Assembly: GCA_023252195.1 (NCBI GenBank)
Contig: JAHEXI010000028.1
Coordinates: 1-44,224, forward strand
Source: Pseudonocardiales bacterium
Lineage (GTDB): Bacteria; Actinomycetota; Actinomycetes; Mycobacteriales; Pseudonocardiaceae
Direction of reading: 5' to 3'
DNA length: 44,224 nt
A program made the translations under genes and the position numbers. Below, piece by piece: positions 17,442 to 24,893 of the stretch. The notes under the pieces are model-generated. The model saw nothing but the letters and a program-made list of their open reading frames with translations. It made no database searches and had not been told where the DNA came from. Position 1 is the stretch's first letter. Each line of letters begins with the position of its first letter.

Positions 17442-19769
17442 GTGACCGACCAGCGAGATGACAGCGGTCGACCAACCAGGCGGACGCTGGCCGAGCCGGC
17501 AATCAGGCGAACGCCGCCGCTCCCCCAGGGCGAGCCCGAGCTGCTCACCCACCCAGCGGCGCCAGCTGCCCAACGTCCGGTTGGCGGCGGGTATAGCTAT
17601 CGGTACGACAACGGTGACTTGCCGCCGTCGAATCGGGCGGGGCAGCCGGCTTGGCGTACTCGCTGGCTGCGGGCGCGCAAGTTCGTTCTCGCCGGCCTCC
17701 TGCTGGCGATTCTGACGCCGGTGCTGGCCTTTTTCGCCGGTTGGCTGTTTCTCAGCGTGCCTTCCCCGGCGGCGCTGGCGGCGCAGCGCAAGCAGGTCAC
17801 CACGATCATGGCCAGCGACGGGACCACCGAGATCGGCCGCTATGTGCCTGAGCAAGGCAATCGGATACCGGTCAGTCTCGCGCAGGTGCCGATGCGGGTG
17901 CAGAACGCGGTTCTGGCCGCTGAGGACCGCAGTTTCCGATCCAATCCCGGATTCGACATCACCGGCATCGCCCGGGCGACGTGGGACCAGCTCACTGGCG
18001 GCGTCGGTGGTGGCTCCACGATCACTCAGCAGTACATCAAGGTGGCCACCGGCCACGACGAGTACAGCATCTTCCGGAAATTCCGCGAGGTGATCGTCGC
18101 GGCCAAGCTGACCAAGCAGGAGTCCAAGGACCGGATCCTGGAGGACTACCTCAACACGATCTACTTCGGTCGCGGGGCCTACGGCATCCAGGCCGCCAGC
18201 CAGGCGTACTTCGGCAAGAACGTGCAGAATCTGACCGTCTCCGAGGCTGCGGTGCTGGCCGGCGCGATCCGGTCTCCGTCGCGGTTGGACCCGGCCAAGA
18301 ACCTGGCGCAGGCCCAAGCGCGGTGGAACTTCGTGCTCAACGGCATGGTCGAGCAGGGCTGGCTGTCGCCGACCGATCGGACTGTGGGGCTGTACCCGAC
18401 GACCTTGCCGCCGAGTCAGGCCCCGGGAGCGCCGACTGACGACCGCGCGCACATCGTCGACCGGGTGATGGACGAGCTGGACAAGCAGGGCATCACTCGT
18501 GACCAGCTGGCCGTCAACGGTGGCCGGATCACCACCACGATCGATCCCAGAGCCCAGCAGCAGGCCCGCGACGCAGTGCTCACCGAGCTGCGCGGACAGC
18601 CGAACAACCTGCACTCCTCACTGGTCGCGATCGATCCGCGTACCGGCGGGGTGATCGCCTACTACGGTGGATCGGCGGGTGATGGCTTCGACCTGGCTGG
18701 CGGCCCGGCGTGGAGTCCGGGATCGGCGTTCAAACCCTTCACCATGATGGCCGCGCTGGAGCGCGACATCGGGATGAACTCGCGCTACTCCGGCGAGTCC
18801 CCAGTGGTGGTCGACGGTACCTCCTACGCCAACTCGGAGAGTCTCAACTACCCCGAGCTGACCCTGCACGATGCCATGACCAAGTCGGTCAATACCGCGT
18901 TCGTGCGGCTGGCTCAGGACGTGGGTCCCACTGCGATCCGCGACGCCGCGATCCAGGCCGGGATCCCCACCGAGATCAATGGCAAACCGTCCATGGCCGA
19001 ATCGGACAGCGGGGCACCTGCGCTCGGTATCACGCTCGGCCAGTATCCGGTGCACACGATCGACATGGCCAGTGCGTATGCGACCTTCGCCGCCGACGGG
19101 ATGCGCCGCGAGCCGTTCTTCGTCCGCCAGTACGCCAACGGCCGGGGCACCGTCGAGTACCAGCACCTAGACAAGCCACAACCCGCCTTCGACCGGGCCG
19201 ACCTCGAGCGCAACACGCAGCTGGCCCGCAATGTCACCGCGACGATGACCGACGTCGCGCGCAGCTCACAGATCCCGCTGGCCGGTGGCCGTGAGGTGGC
19301 CGCCAAGACCGGTACCCACCAGCTTGGCGACACCGGTCACAACTCCGCGGCCTGGACGGTCGGGTACACCCCCTCGATATCCACCGCCGTCTGGGTGGGT
19401 GACCCGGCCAACTCGGCGCTGAAGACCGCCACCGGTGGTGACGTATTCGGCCGCGGCGTGCCGGGCGCGGTCTGGCAGCGGTTCATGAATTCCTACCTGA
19501 TGGGCGCGCCGATGGAGGTCTTCGCCCCGTTCAAGCTGATCGGTCCGGCCGCGCCACCACCACCGGTGGAGAAGCCGGTGAACCCGCAGCCCACCCGCAA
19601 GCCGCGCGACACCATGCCGTCGGCAACGCCGGAACCGACCGTCGACGGCTTCGGGCCGATACTGACCGAGCCTTCGACCAAGCCGACCCGACCCCAGCAC
19701 AACGGGTGCTTCCCGTTCTGTGATGCGCCGGCGCCGGCCGATACCGGGCAGGACAACCAGGGTGGCTGA
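17442..19769 (+). CDS. ponA: Class A penicillin-binding protein (PonA-type)
   Basis: A 775-residue bifunctional peptidoglycan synthase. After a proline-rich cytoplasmic tail comes one membrane helix (about 78-102). The GT51 domain has the catalytic AAEDRSF (E161) and GGSTITQQYIK. The transpeptidase domain shows the active-site serine S428 in PGSAFKPFTM, S482-V-N484 and K622-T-G in AAKTGTHQ. The C-terminus is a long proline-rich stretch outside the membrane ending in CFPFCDAPAPADTG, with a possible disulfide. GTG 17442 has GGGAGGA at ideal distance. It is followed immediately by the GT87 gene, as in Mycobacterium (Rv0050-Rv0051). The enzyme acts at the outer face of the membrane on lipid II supplied by MurJ. 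Confidence 0.96.
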   Translation: MTDQRDDSGRPTRRTLAEPAIRRTPPLPQGEPELLTHPAAPAAQRPVGGGYSYRYDNGDLPPSNRAGQPAWRTRWLRARKFVLAGLLLAILTPVLAFFAGWLFLSVPSPAALAAQRKQVTTIMASDGTTEIGRYVPEQGNRIPVSLAQVPMRVQNAVLAAEDRSFRSNPGFDITGIARATWDQLTGGVGGGSTITQQYIKVATGHDEYSIFRKFREVIVAAKLTKQESKDRILEDYLNTIYFGRGAYGIQAASQAYFGKNVQNLTVSEAAVLAGAIRSPSRLDPAKNLAQAQARWNFVLNGMVEQGWLSPTDRTVGLYPTTLPPSQAPGAPTDDRAHIVDRVMDELDKQGITRDQLAVNGGRITTTIDPRAQQQARDAVLTELRGQPNNLHSSLVAIDPRTGGVIAYYGGSAGDGFDLAGGPAWSPGSAFKPFTMMAALERDIGMNSRYSGESPVVVDGTSYANSESLNYPELTLHDAMTKSVNTAFVRLAQDVGPTAIRDAAIQAGIPTEINGKPSMAESDSGAPALGITLGQYPVHTIDMASAYATFAADGMRREPFFVRQYANGRGTVEYQHLDKPQPAFDRADLERNTQLARNVTATMTDVARSSQIPLAGGREVAAKTGTHQLGDTGHNSAAWTVGYTPSISTAVWVGDPANSALKTATGGDVFGRGVPGAVWQRFMNSYLMGAPMEVFAPFKLIGPAAPPPPVEKPVNPQPTRKPRDTMPSATPEPTVDGFGPILTEPSTKPTRPQHNGCFPFCDAPAPADTGQDNQGG

Positions 19770-19781
19770 TTGGGCCCGGCG

Positions 19782-21290
19782 GTGTCCCAGCGCGTAGTTC
19801 CCAGCTGGACCGATCCGGTGGCGGCGCGGGCCAGCCGGATCGTCGGCGGTCCGCTGGGTCGCCATGCGCTGCTGGGTCGGCAGTGGTTCTGGACGCCGCT
19901 GCGGGTGATCCTGCTGTTCGCGACGATTACCCTGGCGTCGGGCTGGTTGGTCAAGGTGCCTTGTCTGCAGACCTACCGGGACAGCGCTGGCACGCTGCAG
20001 GTGGACTGGCGCGACGGCCGTCAGTACCTGGCGATGTGTTATTCCGACACCGTCCCGCTCTACGCCGCAGAGCGGTTGGACCACCCCGGATTGGCCGGAT
20101 TCCCCTACGCCACCTCATGGCTCGACCATTCGGGTCAGCCTGGCCAACAGCTGCGCTACATGGAATATCCGGTGCTCACCGGCATCTACCAATGGGTCGC
20201 CGCCAAGGCCGCCCAGACCTGGGTAGCGATCGGGAGCTCCGGTTGGCTACCCAGCTCGGCACCCGCCATCGTGTACTTCGACATCAGCGCGGTCGGGCTG
20301 ACCGCGGCGTGGCTGCTGACCGTCTGGGCCCTGGTGGCGCTGTCCCGGCGACGACCGTGGGATGCCGCGCTGGCCGCGTTGTCGCCGCTGGTGGTGGTAC
20401 ACGCGTTCACCAACTTCGATGCGCTGGCCACCGCGCTGGCCACCGTCGGCTTGCTGGCCTGGGCCCGGCGCCGACCGGTGCTCGCCGGCGTGCTGATCGG
20501 TCTCGGTGGTGCCACCAAGCTCTACCCGCTGTTTTTTCTGGGCCCGATCCTGCTGTTGTGCCTGCGTGCCGGGCGGCTGCGGGTCGGGCTGCAGGCGACC
20601 GCCGCGGCGGCGCTGGCCTGGGGGCTGGTCAACCTGCCGGTGGCGCTGCTGTTTCCGGCCGGCTGGGCGGAGTTCTTCCGGCTCAACAGACAGCGCGGTG
20701 CCGATCCGGACACGTTGTACACCGTGGTATCCACCTTCACTGGTTGGTCTGGTTTCGATGGGGTCCTGCAACCCGGCCAGACCCCCCACGTACTCAACTT
20801 GGTCAGCGCGACGCTGTTCGTGCTGGCCTGTGCGGCGATCGGGTGGGTCGCGATGGCCGCGCCGCGCCGCCCGCGGCTGGCCCAGCTGTGCTTCCTGGTG
20901 ATATGCGCGTTCCTGCTCGTCAACAAGGTCTGGAGTCCGCAGTACTCGTTGTGGCTGGTACCGCTCGCGGTGCTGGCGATCCCCCGGTGGAAACCGGTGC
21001 TGGCGTGGATGGTCCTCGATGCTGCGCTCTGGGCCCCCCGGATGGCCTATTATCTGGGCTCGGACCACAGGGGTTTGCCTATCGAGCCGTTCCTCGGCGC
21101 GGTGCTGATCCGTGATGCCGCGGTACTGCTGCTAGTAGCCCTGGTGCTGCGAGCCATCTGGCAGCCAGACCATGACCCGGTCCGCGTGGCCGGCGACGAC
21201 GATCCGCACGGTGGCGTCCTCGACGGCGCGCCCGAAAGACTTCCGGTCGCCCCGACATGGGGACATATCGGGGTTTCAGCGACCCAATAG
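19782..21290 (+). CDS. GT87/DUF2029 family membrane glycosyltransferase
   Basis: A roughly 500-residue polytopic membrane protein of the GT-C type, GT87 (DUF2029), which uses polyprenyl-phosphate sugars to glycosylate envelope acceptors. After the first helix the outer loop contains QYLAMCYSDTVPLYAAERL, with the acidic residue pattern expected at a GT-C active site. Repeated hydrophobic helices follow, with the charged loop LARRRPVLAGVLIGLGGATKLYPL. The start is either GTG 19782 or TTG 19770; both lie right after the ponA stop, so the pair is one operon. The last codons and the TAG stop lie inside a hairpin (21254-21310), so the C-terminal residues are probably repeat-derived. Orthologous in position to Rv0051; acceptor unknown. 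Confidence 0.85.
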   Translation: MSQRVVPSWTDPVAARASRIVGGPLGRHALLGRQWFWTPLRVILLFATITLASGWLVKVPCLQTYRDSAGTLQVDWRDGRQYLAMCYSDTVPLYAAERLDHPGLAGFPYATSWLDHSGQPGQQLRYMEYPVLTGIYQWVAAKAAQTWVAIGSSGWLPSSAPAIVYFDISAVGLTAAWLLTVWALVALSRRRPWDAALAALSPLVVVHAFTNFDALATALATVGLLAWARRRPVLAGVLIGLGGATKLYPLFFLGPILLLCLRAGRLRVGLQATAAAALAWGLVNLPVALLFPAGWAEFFRLNRQRGADPDTLYTVVSTFTGWSGFDGVLQPGQTPHVLNLVSATLFVLACAAIGWVAMAAPRRPRLAQLCFLVICAFLLVNKVWSPQYSLWLVPLAVLAIPRWKPVLAWMVLDAALWAPRMAYYLGSDHRGLPIEPFLGAVLIRDAAVLLLVALVLRAIWQPDHDPVRVAGDDDPHGGVLDGAPERLPVAPTWGHIGVSATQ

Positions 21291-21310
21291 CCCAGATATG
21301 TCCTCATGTC
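21254..21310. repeat. 57-nt hairpin containing the GT87 stop codon
   Basis: Arms of 20 bases (21254-21273, starting GACATGGGGACATATC, and 21291-21310) pair with 18 matches. The loop contains the TAG stop (21288-21290) of the GT87 gene, so the left arm is translated (PTWGHIG). It may act as a terminator. Size and placement match the other hairpins of this window. Confidence 0.75.
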
Positions 21311-21572
21311 GAGACGGTGGGGCGGGAATTGCGGTTGCGCTGAGTAGTCGGTGTTGCGGGATCTTGGTCGCTGACTGGGGTCATAAGGGCCGTCTCTGTA
21401 ACCTGGAAGGGGTGTTTGAGAGCTGTCGGCGCATCCGTCCAGTGCACGGTGAGTGCATAGCGTAACCACGATCTGCTGAAAGTGCTGGTTATCGTTACGG
21501 AGAGCCTCTATGGTCGTTACTCTGAAGGCACAACCGGGTACAGAGAGACACGTGAGCGACACGGAGGCACCT
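21291..21572. other. Intergenic region before a secreted protein
   Basis: Beyond the hairpin no gene is supported. An imperfect inverted repeat surrounds 21460-21500 (CGTAACCACGAT near the left, ATCGTTACG on the right), which could be a regulatory site. No confident promoter can be named. A GTG at 21552 in frame with the downstream gene is a less likely start than ATG 21573. Confidence 0.3.
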
Positions 21573-22472
21573 ATGGGAGCACGAGCGAGGGTGACCACGG
21601 TTGCCGGAGCAGCCACGTTACTGTGCGCAGCCAGCACCTTTGGAGGGGCCTTGTCGGCCCTTGCCGCACCCTCCAACGTTTCCCCTTCTACAGCGGTTCT
21701 TGCTGCAGCTCCCGCACCGATGTTGGTGGGTGGCTGCGGCGACACGGTGAGAGGCGCTCCCGGCCAACCGGTGGGCGTCCGGTTGGCGGGACTTTCGGTG
21801 ATCGACGTCGGCTCGGTGCCTGCCACCGGGTCGAAGACGTTCGACGCCACATCTGCCGTACGCCAGGAGATGGGTCCGTTGGCGCCGGTCTGCAAGATCA
21901 GCGCTGAGCCGCTTGCTGGGCTCATCGACCCCGTCACGAAGGTGTTCCCGCCCGCCGCTGCGCCGGTGACCGGCGTGGTCGGAACGCTCCCCCTGGTGGG
22001 CACGCCTGCAGTGCCGGGGGCGCCCGCTGCTGCGCCGCCAGCAGCACCTGCGGAGCAGCAGCAACCCAGCGCAGCGACGGCGCCAGCGCTGGCCTCCCCA
22101 GCGGCTGGTCCGTTCTTCGGGCCGATGATGCCAAGCGATTTCCCATTCGCGCTTGGTCGGTACAACAGTGGGTTACCTCGATACAACTACGCTGAGCTGT
22201 TGCAGATCGGTCGCCCGGGTGCGGGTGCGCTCGGTCGGCTCTCGGCAGGCATGTTGACTGCGGACCTGTTCGGGACGCCACAGGTCAGCAACGGTTCGGG
22301 ATCATTCGGCAAGCAAAGTGCTGCGGCCAACGACGTCGCAGCCGCTGGCCGCGCGACAGCGTTGCCTGCCAGCGGTGTGGAGCGGATCGCACTTCCGATC
22401 CTGGTGGCGGTGCTGATGCTGGCTGGGGTTACCGCTGCACTGCTGCGGGGCTGGGTTCTCGGGCGACGCTGA
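21573..22472 (+). CDS. Secreted alanine/proline-rich membrane-anchored protein, unknown function
   Basis: A 299-residue protein with a signal peptide (RARVTTVAGAATLLCAASTFGGALSALA) and a short globular region holding two cysteines (GGCGDTV and APVCKIS). An alanine/proline/glutamine-rich middle follows, and the C-terminus is a membrane helix (IALPILVAVLMLAGVTAALL) with the tail RGWVLGRR. This is the layout of a surface protein held by a C-terminal helix; no sortase motif is visible. I did not recognise a family. ATG 21573 is chosen because GGAGG lies five bases upstream. It lies between the GT87 gene and rpsF, and a strong terminator separates it from the ribosomal genes. It may be specific to this lineage. 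Confidence 0.75.
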   Translation: MGARARVTTVAGAATLLCAASTFGGALSALAAPSNVSPSTAVLAAAPAPMLVGGCGDTVRGAPGQPVGVRLAGLSVIDVGSVPATGSKTFDATSAVRQEMGPLAPVCKISAEPLAGLIDPVTKVFPPAAAPVTGVVGTLPLVGTPAVPGAPAAAPPAAPAEQQQPSAATAPALASPAAGPFFGPMMPSDFPFALGRYNSGLPRYNYAELLQIGRPGAGALGRLSAGMLTADLFGTPQVSNGSGSFGKQSAAANDVAAAGRATALPASGVERIALPILVAVLMLAGVTAALLRGWVLGRR

Positions 22473-22494
22473 ACCCCCGCCTTACGGCGATTGA

Positions 22495-22540
22495 GCAAGA
22501 GGCCGCCACGCGATTGTGATCGCGTGGCGGCCTCTTGCTA
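22495..22540. terminator. Long perfect hairpin between secreted-protein gene and rpsF
   Basis: Perfect 21-bp arms (22495-22515 and 22520-22540; left arm begins AGCAAGAGGCCGCCACGC) around the loop TGTG. There is no T tract. It lies 22 bases after the upstream stop and 97 bases before rpsF, so it most likely ends transcription of the upstream gene. Confidence 0.85.
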
Positions 22541-22570
22541 TCCTGCACAGCGTTGCCGCGCCAGTGTGTT

Positions 22571-22625
22571 GTCGCGCGGCTTCCTCCTGCCGCGGAGAGT
22601 CCGCGGCCGACCAGTCCACAGGAGG
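22571..22625 (+). promoter_or_regulatory. Possible autoregulatory leader of rpsF with anti-Shine-Dalgarno
   Basis: CCTCCTG at 22583-22589 is fully complementary to CAGGAGG at 22619-22625, the ribosome-binding site of rpsF. Next to it stands the hairpin CCGCGG-AGAGT-CCGCGG (22590-22606). An alternative pairing of GTCGCGCGG (22571-22579) with 22601-22611 is possible. S6:S18 complexes are known to bind rpsF leader RNAs in bacteria; whether this is such a site is an inference. Confidence 0.45.
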
Positions 22626-22637
22626 TGAGTGGTCTTC

Positions 22638-22934
22638 ATGCGTCGTTATGAGATGATGGTCATCCTGGATCCACAACTTGACGAGCGCACCGTGGCGCCA
22701 TCGCTGGACCAGTTCCTTGGCGTGGTGAAGACTCAGGGTGGCAGCATCGACAAGGTCGAGATCTGGGGCAAGCGCCGGTTGTCCTACGAGATCGACAAGC
22801 GCACCGAGGGAATCTACGCGGTAGTCGACATGTCCTGTAGCCCCGCCGCTGTGGCCGAGCTCGACCGGCAGCTCTCGCTCAGCGAGTCCATCCTGCGCAC
22901 CAAGGTGCTGCGGCGGGATTCGGGGAAGGGCTGA
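22638..22934 (+). CDS. rpsF: 30S ribosomal protein S6
   Basis: A 98-residue S6 protein of the small subunit, which binds the central 16S domain together with S18. The sequence [18 protein letters not shown] at the start and [20 protein letters not shown] near the end are typical. ATG 22638 is set by AGGAGG at 22620-22625 and by the family start MRRYE; a GTG nine bases earlier would crowd that site. It is the first gene of the rpsF-ssb-rpsR-rplI group; ssb follows after one base. The leader contains a sequence able to mask the ribosome-binding site, which may couple the operon to free S6:S18. Confidence 0.97.
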   Translation: MRRYEMMVILDPQLDERTVAPSLDQFLGVVKTQGGSIDKVEIWGKRRLSYEIDKRTEGIYAVVDMSCSPAAVAELDRQLSLSESILRTKVLRRDSGKG

Positions 22935-22935
22935 C

Positions 22936-23451
22936 ATGGCCGGCGACACGATCATCACAGTGGTTGGAAACCTGACGGCTGATCCGGAGCTGCGGTTCAC
23001 CCCATCCGGTGCGGCGGTGGCCAACTTCACGGTTGCCTCCACGCCGCGCACCTTCGACCGCCAAAGCGGCGAGTGGAAAGATGGTGAAGCGCTTTTCCTG
23101 CGGTGCAACATCTGGCGGCAAGCCGCGGAGAACACCGCTGAGTCGCTCACCCGAGGTATGCGAGTGATCGTCAGCGGACGGTTGCGTCAGCGCTCCTTCG
23201 AAACTCGCGAGGGCGAGAAGCGGACCGTGATGGAGATGGAGGTCGACGAGGTCGGCCCTTCCTTGCGCTACGCCACCGCCAAGGTCAACAAGGCGACCCG
23301 TCAGGGTGGGGCTTCAGGTAGCGGTGGCTATGGCGCTTCGGGGTCCTCCGGCGGTTCCGCCGATGACCCGTGGAGCTCGGCTCCCCAGGCCGGTGCGTCG
23401 GCAGGAGCAGGCAACGGCGCCGGCGGCTTCGACGACGAGCCCCCGTTCTGA
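22936..23451 (+). CDS. ssb: Single-stranded DNA-binding protein
   Basis: A 171-residue SSB. The OB-fold covers about residues 1-110 ([74 protein letters not shown]). A glycine/serine-rich disordered linker ([16 protein letters not shown]) follows, and the acidic tip DDEPPF recruits partner proteins of replication and repair. It follows rpsF by one base and precedes rpsR by 58. Its place inside the S6-S18 operon, with dnaB downstream, is the common bacterial arrangement. Length and domains are standard for actinobacteria. Confidence 0.97.
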   Translation: MAGDTIITVVGNLTADPELRFTPSGAAVANFTVASTPRTFDRQSGEWKDGEALFLRCNIWRQAAENTAESLTRGMRVIVSGRLRQRSFETREGEKRTVMEMEVDEVGPSLRYATAKVNKATRQGGASGSGGYGASGSSGGSADDPWSSAPQAGASAGAGNGAGGFDDEPPF

Positions 23452-23509
23452 CCCGTCCTTTCACTCATAATCGACTTCAGGCGCGACCCCACTCAGGAGT
23501 ATCTCAGTC

Positions 23510-23746
23510 ATGGCTAAGCCGCCGGTACGCAAGCCGAAAAAGAAGATCTGCATCTTCTGCAAGGACAAAGACACCGCAATCGATTACAAAGACACCGGAC
23601 TGCTGCGGAAGTACATCTCCGACCGGGGCAAGATCCGCGCCCGCCGGGTGACCGGTAATTGCAGCCAGCATCAGCGAGACGTCGCGGTAGCGGTGAAGAA
23701 CGCCCGCGAGGTCGCGCTGCTGCCCTACACCTCGACCGCACGCTGA
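23510..23746 (+). CDS. rpsR: 30S ribosomal protein S18 (zinc-binding form)
   Basis: A 78-residue S18 protein, partner of S6 on the central domain of the small subunit. It is the cysteine-containing (C+) form: C14-I-F-C17 near the N-terminus and a later NCSQHQ give candidate zinc ligands. Bacteria with several S18 copies often keep a cysteine-free one for zinc shortage; no second copy is in this window. The conserved core [19 protein letters not shown] is intact. The start ATG 23510 lies 58 bases after ssb, and rplI follows after 21 bases. Confidence 0.96.
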   Translation: MAKPPVRKPKKKICIFCKDKDTAIDYKDTGLLRKYISDRGKIRARRVTGNCSQHQRDVAVAVKNAREVALLPYTSTAR

Positions 23747-23767
23747 TACCGGGGAAGAGGCGACCAC

Positions 23768-24226
23768 GTGAAGATCATCCTCACTGCTGATGTCCCACAG
23801 CTGGGCGGACCCGGCGATCTCGTCGCAGTCAAAGACGGTTATGCCCGCAACTACTTGCTCCCGCAACGGTTGGCCATCGCGGCGACCAAGGGTGCGGAGA
23901 AGCAGGTGGCCACGATCCGTCGGGCCCAACAAGCCCGGCAGATCCGCGATCTCGATCACGCTCGCGAGATCGCCGGCAAGCTCTCGAGCCTGGGCAGCGT
24001 TTCGGTGACGGCCAAGGCCGCCCGGTCCGGTGGCAAGCTGTTCGGCTCAGTCACCGCTGCCGACGTTGTCGAGGCCGTCCGCTCGGCCGGTGGTCCCTCG
24101 CTGGACAGGCGTGCGGTGGACCTCGGCGGCCATATCAAATCCACCGGCAAGTACGAGATGACCGTGCGGCTGCACCCGGAGATCTCCGTAACCGTCCCCT
24201 TCGAGATCACCACCGCCGCCCGCTGA
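23768..24226 (+). CDS. rplI: 50S ribosomal protein L9
   Basis: A 152-residue L9, the elongated protein at the base of the L1 stalk. The N-terminal rRNA-binding domain has the signature GGPGDLVAVKDGYARNYLLPQRLA (from about residue 15), followed by the long connecting helix and the C-terminal domain ending in HPEISVTVPFEI. It starts at GTG 23768 behind GGGGAAGAGG and ends the ribosomal operon. A strong two-level hairpin lies at 24263-24331 and separates it from dnaB. It is ordinary in length and sequence. Confidence 0.96.
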   Translation: MKIILTADVPQLGGPGDLVAVKDGYARNYLLPQRLAIAATKGAEKQVATIRRAQQARQIRDLDHAREIAGKLSSLGSVSVTAKAARSGGKLFGSVTAADVVEAVRSAGGPSLDRRAVDLGGHIKSTGKYEMTVRLHPEISVTVPFEITTAAR

Positions 24227-24262
24227 ACTCCCTTCGCGCCGGCGCAGTAGCGCCGTAGCGCA

Positions 24263-24331
24263 GCGTCGTGAACTCGACAGGACCGACGTTCTGAGTGCTT
24301 TGAGACGTCGGTAGCGTCGAGTTCACGACGC
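24263..24331. terminator. Two-level hairpin after rplI
   Basis: Outer perfect 16-bp arms GCGTCGTGAACTCGAC (24263-24278) and complement (24316-24331) enclose inner 8-bp arms ACCGACGT (24282-24289) and ACGTCGGT (24305-24312), separated by matching 3-base bulges. It lies 37 bases after the rplI stop and probably ends the operon, though no T tract follows. Confidence 0.75.
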
Positions 24332-24572
24332 GCAGCGGCAGGTGACGTGCTGCGCCCCGCCTCTTCGCAGAACGCGAGCGCGTGCCCGTGAGGCAGACTC
24401 CGCTGCAGTGCACCAACTCGGTCCCTCTCCGAGCACCACTTCCTCGCGCACGAACCCGGTAAGTCCCTGCGGGCGGCGCGCGTCGAAGGCGCGGACTGTG
24501 CTAAGCGCCGCCAGGGCGACACGCACAACGATGGGCGCTGGCCGGGACACGCCGCGTCGTGGCAAACAACTT

Positions 24573-24727
24573 TTATCCACACCCATGCACAGCCTTCTGA
24601 ACAGGCAAAACAGCACGCTTGCGAGCAGCCTTCCCCAGGTTGTCCTCAGGCACCGACCACGGTACGGGTCGCAGTGGGCGGTTCGTCGGGGCGGTGTCCC
24701 CAGGCTGTCCCCAGGCTGTCTTCAGGC
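24573..24727. repeat. DnaA box and 11-bp direct repeats upstream of dnaB
   Basis: A perfect TTATCCACA lies at 24573-24581. Then come CTTCCCCAGGT and TGTCCTCAGGC (24630-24651), and later three units in tandem, TGTCCCCAGGC twice and TGTCTTCAGGC (24695-24727). Each unit resembles the high-GC DnaA box TTGTCCACA with one to three changes, and all are in phase at one helical turn. They may bind DnaA and tie dnaB expression to replication; no AT-rich unwinding region is seen. Confidence 0.5.
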
Positions 24728-24893
24728 ACCGCACTCGCGGGGTTGCTGAACGTCGCCGTTCGACCCTAACCTCGCCCAGCGCCTGAAGGAACGGGTCGCG
24801 GGGGCCCTGGCGAACAGACTCTGTCGGTGCCGTGGGATAGAACAGGTGTTCGTCGAAAGTTCGGGCAGTCGGGGGAAGGGCAGGTACCCACGC

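Larger units (their letters stand above)
24227..24893. other. Long gap between rplI and dnaB: hairpin, DnaA box, 11-bp repeats
   Basis: No protein gene is supported in these 667 bases. In order it holds a small GGCGC-AGTA-GCGCC hairpin (24241-24254), a large hairpin (24263-24331), a DnaA box TTATCCACA (24573-24581), two blocks of 11-bp repeats (24630-24651 and 24695-24727) and a probable dnaB promoter with TAGAAC at 24838-24843. The open frames found here lack any sign of being translated. Confidence 0.6.

Noticed and set aside
17247-18614. Long open frame on the minus strand opposite ponA
   Set aside because: It is a shadow of ponA: arginine/glycine-rich, no domain, and the plus strand has full catalytic motifs.
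24573-24727. Chromosomal origin between rplI and dnaB
   Set aside because: Only one perfect DnaA box, no AT-rich unwinding region, and no dnaA or dnaN nearby; a regulatory role is more likely.
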